Positions 5,837 to 10,599 of a stretch of 10,599 nt of DNA are shown piece by piece. Source of the DNA: an uncultured Erysipelotrichaceae bacterium (GTDB lineage: Bacteria; Bacillota_I; Bacilli_A; RF39; UBA660). A program made the translations under genes and the position numbers. Under the pieces are notes generated by a model. It was not told the origin of the DNA. It saw only the letters and a program-made list of their open reading frames with translations, and made no database searches. The stretch spans positions 1 through 10,599 of the forward strand of contig CADBLY010000114.1 in assembly GCA_902795725.1 (NCBI GenBank), read 5' to 3'. Position 1 is the stretch's first letter, and the number at the start of each line of letters is the position of its first letter.

Positions 5837-6496
5837 CTATTTATAATAATTTATTACAGCATGTGTAATAGTATTAGCTATCCTTCGTTGATAATAGTCT
5901 TTTTGTAATAAATACCTATCATTAGGATTTGATAAAAAACCTGCTTCTACTAATACTCCAGGAACTTTAACTAATCTATTAAATCTCATACCTCTAATCT
6001 CACTTATCTTTCGTTTATTACCTAACTCTCTATTCAACTGGTTTTGAAATACCTTAGCAATCTCTTTATTATCTTCATTAACATCATCAAAAAACACTTG
6101 TGCACCACGCCAGGTTGCAGATGTAGTTGCATTTAAATGAATAGATATATACATATCAGCTTCTGATTTATTAATTATTTTAGCTCTATTTGTTAAATCA
6201 CTCATTTTTCTTTCTCTAACATTGTTACTACTTAAATCGTAATCTCCATACCTAGTCATATAAACCTTTGCCCCTTCACTTTCCAAACATTTTTTTAAAG
6301 CATAAGTAATATCTAGATTTATATCCTTTTCATATATATTTTTATAAATACTACCAGGATCTCTACCACCATGTCCACTATCTAAATAAATAACCTTTTT
6401 AGATAAAGGTAAATTTATAGCATTAATCTCATAAAATCCAAATAAACATATCGAAATAATAAATAAAAATAAAACATATATTTTTTTAGACAACAT
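5837..6496 (-). CDS. cwlD: N-acetylmuramoyl-L-alanine amidase, CwlD-like
   Basis: An Amidase_3 zinc enzyme of about 219 residues that cleaves the bond between muramic acid and the stem peptide. In spore formers CwlD acts with PdaA to make the muramic-delta-lactam of cortex peptidoglycan. A signal anchor covers roughly residues 6-26. Zinc ligands and catalytic residues are visible: H42 in LDSGHGGRDPG, E56 in YEKDINLD, H120 in SIHLNA and E184 in VEAGFLSN. The DLTNRAKIIN block before SIHLNA is typical of CwlD, and the length is close to the 237 of the Bacillus protein. There are no extra wall-binding repeats. The start is uncertain: GTG 6502, ATG 6499, ATG 6496 and TTG 6493 follow one AGGTGAT. 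I use ATG 6496; SD spacing would suit TTG 6493 slightly better. It follows the 156-residue gene in one transcript. Confidence 0.87.
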   Translation of the reverse strand: MLSKKIYVLFLFIISICLFGFYEINAINLPLSKKVIYLDSGHGGRDPGSIYKNIYEKDINLDITYALKKCLESEGAKVYMTRYGDYDLSSNNVRERKMSDLTNRAKIINKSEADMYISIHLNATTSATWRGAQVFFDDVNEDNKEIAKVFQNQLNRELGNKRKISEIRGMRFNRLVKVPGVLVEAGFLSNPNDRYLLQKDYYQRRIANTITHAVINYYK

Positions 6497-6534
6497 CATC
6501 ACCTAATTAAATATATGTTTCTTTTACTTATTAA

Positions 6535-7005
6535 TTAAAATATTAAAACTTTACTTAAATTATGATATACTTTTTTCTTACCACCTTTCTTAACTAAATC
6601 TGTATTCTTTTCCGTAGCATATGTAACAATTGAATATCCATCTACTAATACACCATCTATAAGTCCTACTTCAAATATATCTTTACTAGTCTTATAAGCT
6701 AATGTATTATTTATCTTATTTGTTAAATTATCTAAATAATCAATACAACTTGTATCATTAGAATTAACTTTAATCTTTACTCTATCAATACCATGACTTT
6801 TATATAAAGAACTATTCTCTAGTGCCTTAAAGCAATAAATATATTTACCACTTGGTTTATAATTATACTTCAATCCAGCACTAACTGCATGATTATTGAC
6901 TAAAGAACATATTTCACTAAATAAAGCTGAAACATCAAAATATTGACCATTTTCAACCTTAAAAGCTTGATTATTAGTTATTTCAAACGTCATACTTTTA
7001 GTCAT
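6535..7005 (-). CDS. Uncharacterised 156-residue protein upstream of cwlD
   Basis: I do not recognise this protein. It has no signal peptide, membrane helix or known catalytic motif. The N-terminal part alternates short strands and a helix (FDVSALFSEICSLVNNHAV), the middle is strand-rich (KYIYCFKAL, RVKIKV), and the C-terminus is basic (VKKGGKKKVYHNLSKVLIF), which could bind nucleic acid or the membrane surface. Codon use and base composition match the neighbours. The ATG at 7005 has AGAGGTGAT at ideal spacing, and a sigma-A-type promoter lies just upstream, so expression is plausible. It leads a two-gene unit with the CwlD-like amidase, 38 bases apart and with no terminator between them. A sporulation or envelope role is guilt by association only. 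Confidence 0.75.
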   Translation of the reverse strand: MTKSMTFEITNNQAFKVENGQYFDVSALFSEICSLVNNHAVSAGLKYNYKPSGKYIYCFKALENSSLYKSHGIDRVKIKVNSNDTSCIDYLDNLTNKINNTLAYKTSKDIFEVGLIDGVLVDGYSIVTYATEKNTDLVKKGGKKKVYHNLSKVLIF

Positions 7006-7025
7006 AGTATCACCTCTCTAAATAT

Positions 7026-7054
7026 AAAATACTCTAATCATCGTTTTTAGTCAA
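7026..7054 (-). promoter_or_regulatory. Sigma-A-type promoter for the 156-residue gene and cwlD
   Basis: On the minus strand TTGACT (five of six to the consensus) is followed after 17 bases by TATTTT (four of six), just before the AGAGGTGAT ribosome binding site. It lies directly downstream of the terminator that closes the rRNA-modification operon, as expected for the start of a new unit. Confidence 0.55.
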
Positions 7055-7070
7055 TATTTTTTCTCATAAT

Positions 7071-7105
7071 AAAAATTTAGTTGACATAAAAAGTGTCAAC
7101 TAAAT
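7071..7105 (-). terminator. Intrinsic terminator overlapping the RluA-family stop codon
   Basis: A perfect 12-base stem (7105-7094 with 7086-7075 on the minus strand, containing TTTAGTTGACA) closes a seven-base loop and is followed by five T. The stop TGA at 7098-7096 of the pseudouridine synthase gene is inside the 5' arm. The plus-strand side has no T-tract. Confidence 0.85.
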
Positions 7106-7746
7106 ATCTTCCATGGATATCTATCAGGTAATTCAAGTTCAAATTTTAATCTTTCTTTCGTTATCGGATGATCAAACTCTAACTTTTTAGCAAACAAAGC
7201 AATCTGTTCACCCTTTAAAGCATTCTTATTATATCTTTGATCACCATATAAAGGATACCCATGATATGAAAATTGTACTCTTATTTGATGTGATCTACCT
7301 GTTTTTAAATTAATCTTAACCATGGATAAATTATCCTTATATCCTAATAATTTATAGTCTAATATTGCTTCTTTACCCTTATTAGAGACACTTACAGTAT
7401 TAGTATCGCTATTTTTAAGTAATTTATCCTTAAAAGTACCACTACAATCAATTCTTCCTTCTACAACTGCATAATATGTTTTTTTTAATGTTCTATTCCT
7501 TACCTGTTCGCTAAGTCTAGATGCACATTTACTCGTTTTAGCAAAAACCATCACACCACCAACCGGACGGTCTAGACGGTGAATTAAACCTAAATAAACA
7601 TTACCAGGTTTATTATACCTTTCTTTAAGATAATTTTTGAGATGAGTAAGTAAATCCAAATCCTTACTACTATCTGCTTGAACAGGTACATTTATTGGTT
7701 TTTCAACAACCAATAAATGATTATCTTCATATATAACATTAATCAT
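7096..7746 (-). CDS. RluA-family pseudouridine synthase
   Basis: A 216-residue enzyme that converts uridine to pseudouridine in rRNA or tRNA. The catalytic motif HRLDRPVGG at residues 56-64 carries Asp59, and GRSHQIRVQFSYHGYPLYGD is the second signature of the RluA branch. There is no S4 domain: the protein begins directly at the catalytic domain with IYEDNHLLVVEKP. That makes it a short RluA/TruC/YqcB-like member, so the target base cannot be named. The ATG at 7746 overlaps the end of the methyltransferase gene by 8 bases. The SD is weak, so translation is probably coupled. The gene ends in a terminator. Confidence 0.88.
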   Translation of the reverse strand: MINVIYEDNHLLVVEKPINVPVQADSSKDLDLLTHLKNYLKERYNKPGNVYLGLIHRLDRPVGGVMVFAKTSKCASRLSEQVRNRTLKKTYYAVVEGRIDCSGTFKDKLLKNSDTNTVSVSNKGKEAILDYKLLGYKDNLSMVKINLKTGRSHQIRVQFSYHGYPLYGDQRYNKNALKGEQIALFAKKLEFDHPITKERLKFELELPDRYPWKIFS

Positions 7747-8602
7747 TACTTACATACCTTGAGTATATCCCACATGGTAATATCATATTATCTTTAGTTA
7801 TAGGAAGCCCAATCTCACCTGAATCTATATAACCATCTGGGTAAAGTGGAAGTAATCTTGTCTTTAAGATATTTTCCAATACCGTACTAGATATACCAGT
7901 TGTATATGAATTAATCAAAAAGAAAATTGGTTTATCACTAAGTATCTTAATACAAGCATCAATTAACTTATAAATATTATCCTCAAACTTCCATACTTCC
8001 TTATTAGGCCCTCTACCATAACTAGGCGGATCCATAACTATCGCATCATATTTATTACCACGTCTATATTCTCTTTCTACAAATTTTAAACAATCATCTA
8101 CAATAAAACGAATATAATTATTTTCTAAACCACATAACTTTTGATTTTCTTTTGCCCATTCCGTCATTCCCCTAGAAGAATCAACTTGAACTACATCCGC
8201 TCCAGCTGATGAACACGCCATTGTAGCTGCTCCTGTATAAGAAAATAAATTTAAAACCTTTACCTTATCTTTACATTTACTAATCTTATTCATCATAAAA
8301 TCCCAATTAGTTGCCTGTTCTGGAAAGAGCCCAGTATGCTTAAAATTAGTTAGACTTACTTTAAAGGTAAGATGTTTGTAAGATACTGTCCAATATTCTG
8401 GTAATTTTGTAAAATATTCCCAATATCCACCACCCTTATTAGAACGATGATAGAAAGCATCTAGCTTATCCCATTTCTTATCCGTATACCATATTGCCTG
8501 AGGATCTGGTCTTCTTAATATAAAATTACCCCATCTTTCTAACTTTTCACCATTACCAGCATCAATACACTCATAATCCTTCCATTCATCACTAATTCGC
8601 AC
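7739..8602 (-). CDS. Class I SAM-dependent methyltransferase, COG1092/RlmI-like
   Basis: A 287-residue methyltransferase of the group that modifies large-subunit rRNA. An N-terminal beta domain (about 1-110) contains RRPDPQAIW. The Rossmann core has SAM-binding motif I VLNLFSYTGAAT at 116-127, an acidic strand end at D141 and the catalytic motif IV DPPSYGRG at 191-198. Unlike E. coli RlmI it has no N-terminal PUA domain. Motif VI reads LINSYTTG (229-236), without the cysteine used by m5C enzymes, so an N-methyltransferase or other chemistry is possible. The GTG start at 8602 is supported by AAGGAAG seven bases upstream, within the end of the preceding gene. With the following pseudouridine synthase it makes an RNA-modification pair. 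Confidence 0.82.
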   Translation of the reverse strand: MRISDEWKDYECIDAGNGEKLERWGNFILRRPDPQAIWYTDKKWDKLDAFYHRSNKGGGYWEYFTKLPEYWTVSYKHLTFKVSLTNFKHTGLFPEQATNWDFMMNKISKCKDKVKVLNLFSYTGAATMACSSAGADVVQVDSSRGMTEWAKENQKLCGLENNYIRFIVDDCLKFVEREYRRGNKYDAIVMDPPSYGRGPNKEVWKFEDNIYKLIDACIKILSDKPIFFLINSYTTGISSTVLENILKTRLLPLYPDGYIDSGEIGLPITKDNMILPCGIYSRYVSND

Positions 8603-8606
8603 AAAA

Positions 8607-9308
8607 TCACTTCCTTACAATATTTTCTACAATAAAATTATCACAATAATTATAATACTTTCTTAACTGTTTATCATTTCTAACTGTCCAACCTAGTATT
8701 ATATCTTTTTTTCTTGTTTTAGCTATTATCTTATTAGGCAGTCCCTTTATATTATAACTAATAAAATCTGGTTTCGTAAAGACATTAAATAACATATGAC
8801 GATAAATTATATTAGAAATAAAATTATAATTATAACCATTAGTTACTAATTGACCCCTAATCCAATCACGACGATTTTTCCTAAACCAATAAATTGACCA
8901 TGGTTTAAAAGATTGAATAGCAAACTTACCATTGTATTTATCAAGTAGTTTCACACATTCTTCTTCCAACTTATATCCCTTATTATAAGACTTAAGTTCA
9001 ATAAGCAAAGGTACCCTACCCCTAACAAAATCAAGTGTTTCCTTAAATGTTGGAATAAAAGAAGCCAAACTCCTAAGTTCATCATAAGTTAGATCTTTAA
9101 TCTTCTTATTTTTCCCTATCAATCTTCTTAAACTCTCATCATGATATACAACCACTACATTATCACAAGTTAATTGAATATCTAACTCAATTGGCATATT
9201 ATGCATAATAGCTTTATCAAAAGCCATCAAGGTATTTTCCTTTATTCTTTCATTATGTATTCCCCTATGAGCAATTAAATTACCAGTCAAAAACTTAATA
9301 TCTCGCAT
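8607..9308 (-). CDS. Glycerophosphodiester phosphodiesterase
   Basis: A 233-residue GDPD TIM-barrel enzyme that hydrolyses glycerophosphodiesters, such as deacylated phospholipids, to glycerol-3-phosphate and an alcohol. Key residues are visible: H14-R15-G16, E24-N25-T26, metal ligands E41 and D43 in IELDIQLT, H56-D57, and LLIELKSY as the later acidic strand. GWTVRN near the C-terminus is also typical. No signal peptide is seen with my start, so it is a cytosolic UgpQ-type protein. ATG 9308 is chosen because GAGGTG lies five bases upstream. The reading from 9356 adds 16 residues without an SD and would cover a promoter-like region. It is first in an operon with the methyltransferase, four bases apart. 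Confidence 0.88.
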   Translation of the reverse strand: MRDIKFLTGNLIAHRGIHNERIKENTLMAFDKAIMHNMPIELDIQLTCDNVVVVYHDESLRRLIGKNKKIKDLTYDELRSLASFIPTFKETLDFVRGRVPLLIELKSYNKGYKLEEECVKLLDKYNGKFAIQSFKPWSIYWFRKNRRDWIRGQLVTNGYNYNFISNIIYRHMLFNVFTKPDFISYNIKGLPNKIIAKTRKKDIILGWTVRNDKQLRKYYNYCDNFIVENIVRK

Positions 9309-9322
9309 AGACACCTCTATAA

Positions 9323-9352
9323 TATATATGAAACTATCTAATATTTTATCAA
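9323..9352 (-). promoter_or_regulatory. Possible sigma-A promoter for the phosphodiesterase operon
   Basis: TTGATA (9352-9347, five of six) is followed after 18 bases by TATATA (9328-9323, four of six) on the minus strand, between the sortase terminator and the phosphodiesterase start. The predicted RNA start would lie very close to the GAGGTG ribosome binding site, which lowers confidence. Confidence 0.35.
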
Positions 9353-9357
9353 ACATT

Positions 9358-9387
9358 CAAAGAAAAAGAAAGCACTTACTTTCTCTT
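9358..9387 (-). terminator. Intrinsic terminator at the end of the sortase gene
   Basis: The minus-strand stem AAGAGAAAG/CTTTCTTTT (9387-9379 with 9372-9364, one G-U pair) closes a six-base loop TAAGTG and runs into a T-rich tail. The sortase stop TAA is in the loop and its last codons form the 5' arm. Confidence 0.65.
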
Positions 9388-10578
9388 TTCTTCTAATACT
9401 AACTTAGCTTGAACAACAATTCGATTACCATTAGTATCTAAACAAGTAGATAGCGTTAATAACTTATCATCAACTGTTACATCTTCCCCAAAATCATAAA
9501 TACTTCTACCTAACATTGTATCAATAAATTTTTGATACGATTCATCATCTAGAAAAGTATGTGTTAAATAATATGACTCTGATGGAATTGTATAAATAGA
9601 TACTATTTTCCATAAAGTATTTTTCTTAGGAGTAGAAATCTTAATAATTTGATTATCCGCATTTTTATACCACTCTTCATTTAATACCTTATCCAAACTA
9701 CCAAACATAACCTGATCCACACGACCATGTCCATATATAACCGAATTTTTCTTAAACTTATTAAAATCACTACGATAATCAGCAAATAACCATCCAGCAA
9801 CATTATAATTCTTATCAAAAGAGTGTTTTAGATAGAAACTATTATCTTCCCCCTGAACAAAAGGATAATTAACATTAGTATCATTAATGTATATCCATCC
9901 CACAGTATCAGGATTTATATTAAGTAAATTACTAAAATCAACATTCATCATTGTAGTTTCTGCATACTTCCAATAATCACTACCATACTTTTGATTTAGG
10001 TATGCATCACCATCAAAAGTAGCTGTTTTATCCGAAGATTCAAAAGCATATTCTTCAGTTATCTCAATATCATCTAATACATCAGCCATTGTATTATGCA
10101 CATTTTTACCCTCACTATACCAATTAACAAGCGTAAAACCACAAGTAACAAGACCAATCATAGATACTAACATGATAATAACATAAACATTAGTAAGCTT
10201 TCTGAATCTTCCTAAGCCACCCATATACCAAGCGATATCGTCCGCATTTATCTTCATCTTCTTACGCTTAGCATATTTACTAAACCCAGATATCTTACTC
10301 TTAACTTTATCAACATTTTTACCATTATATCTTTTTTCCACACGACGAGATAAAATGTTCAAAACTTTCTGTTCCTTAACTATCTCATCAGTTTGATATT
10401 GTGGTAAAACCTTCATAAGTTTATCCAAAGGTGTATATACTTTATAATCATGTACCATAGTTTCCTTAAAATAACTAACCTTATTATCCTTATCAATACA
10501 GATAACAAACGTCTCATTATTTAAAACCAATGATTCTAATATAGTATAACTCTTATTTTTATACACAATGTTATCCAT
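9376..10578 (-). CDS. srtB: Class B sortase with N-terminal cytoplasmic extension
   Basis: A 400-residue membrane-anchored transpeptidase that would attach sorting-signal proteins to peptidoglycan or assemble them. A charged region (1-128) precedes one transmembrane helix at about 130-151, and the extracellular sortase domain follows. Active-site residues are His284 in VIYGHGRVDQVMFGSL, Cys379 in LLTLSTCLD and Arg386 in NRIVVQAKL. WLFADYRSDF at 263-272 and the YGH-x-MFGSL pattern mark class B. Usual class B sortases are about 220-260 residues with the anchor at the N-terminus, so the 128-residue basic cytoplasmic part (KYAKRKKMK) is unusual. Its ATG at 10578 follows GAGGGGGAAGATAAT. No substrate or cell-wall sorting motif gene lies in the window, and the upstream promoter is outside it. 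The subclass within B is not certain. Confidence 0.85.
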   Translation of the reverse strand: MDNIVYKNKSYTILESLVLNNETFVICIDKDNKVSYFKETMVHDYKVYTPLDKLMKVLPQYQTDEIVKEQKVLNILSRRVEKRYNGKNVDKVKSKISGFSKYAKRKKMKINADDIAWYMGGLGRFRKLTNVYVIIMLVSMIGLVTCGFTLVNWYSEGKNVHNTMADVLDDIEITEEYAFESSDKTATFDGDAYLNQKYGSDYWKYAETTMMNVDFSNLLNINPDTVGWIYINDTNVNYPFVQGEDNSFYLKHSFDKNYNVAGWLFADYRSDFNKFKKNSVIYGHGRVDQVMFGSLDKVLNEEWYKNADNQIIKISTPKKNTLWKIVSIYTIPSESYYLTHTFLDDESYQKFIDTMLGRSIYDFGEDVTVDDKLLTLSTCLDTNGNRIVVQAKLVLEEKRK

Positions 10579-10599
10579 ATTATCTTCCCCCTCTTGGGT

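Noticed and set aside
5826..5837. GTTTTTAAAAAC palindrome after cwlD as a terminator
   Set aside because: It has no room for a loop beyond a four-base A-T-rich stem. I saw too little stability to call it, although a T-run follows.
6505..6545. Sigma-E promoter before cwlD (CATATATT with TAATATT upstream)
   Set aside because: The spacer is about 21 bases, too long for sigma-E, and both elements are easily found by chance in this composition.
7081..7109. TTGACA on the plus strand as a -35 box
   Set aside because: It is part of the terminator stem, has no acceptable -10 at 16-18 bases and leads into no plus-strand gene.
9309..9356. Longer phosphodiesterase start (16 more residues)
   Set aside because: There is no SD, and it overlaps the sortase terminator tail and a promoter-like region. 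GAGGTG selects ATG 9308.

Overview
The window is visibly AT-rich, and every gene I can support lies on the minus strand, so biological order runs from high to low coordinates. Gram-positive ribosome binding sites (AGGAGG, AGGTGAT), a class B sortase and the set CwlD, a DacB/DacF-type carboxypeptidase, SpmA and SpmB point to a low-GC Bacillota of the endospore-forming lineage. Likely candidates are an AT-rich gut-type member of Bacilli/Erysipelotrichia or Clostridia. Several genes end in TGA and tryptophan is encoded by TGG, so the code is the standard bacterial one and not the Mycoplasma code. The exact taxon is inference.

Layout in transcription order. (1) 10578-9376: a class B sortase with a long cytoplasmic N-terminal extension, closed by an intrinsic terminator that starts inside its last codons. 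(2) 9308-7096: a compact three-gene run of glycerophosphodiester phosphodiesterase, a COG1092-type SAM methyltransferase and an RluA-family pseudouridine synthase, ending in a strong hairpin that contains the last stop codon. (3) 7005-5837: a 156-residue protein I do not recognise, followed by a CwlD-like amidase, behind a good sigma-A-type promoter. (4) 5728-4790: a 312-residue cytosolic protein with a transglutaminase-like Cys/His/Asp arrangement. (5) 4738-1534: dacB-like carboxypeptidase, spmA, spmB, rluB, then a decayed GNAT fragment and a terminator. The dacB-spmA-spmB-rluB order is the one known from Bacillus subtilis, and a sigma-E-like promoter precedes it here too. (6) 1395 to the left edge: VTC-domain protein, DUF4956 membrane protein and the first 15 codons of a membrane or secreted protein, tightly coupled.

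Regions 3 to 5 form a likely sporulation island. CwlD and the carboxypeptidase remodel spore cortex peptidoglycan. SpmA and SpmB act in spore core dehydration. The transglutaminase-like protein and the 156-residue protein are uncharacterised neighbours that could belong to the same process. Region 6 resembles the VTC/DUF4956 modules often found beside CotH-type proteins, but the third gene is cut off before it can be identified.

The points most worth a second look are these: spmA is split exactly at an in-frame A AAA AAG slippery heptamer; spmB appears to start at an ATT codon overlapping the spmA stop; the dacB-like promoter region overlays a terminator-like hairpin; and the transglutaminase-like protein is an orphan. 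No RNA genes, CRISPR arrays, insertion sequences or plus-strand genes were found. No gene-free stretch exceeds about 150 bases.
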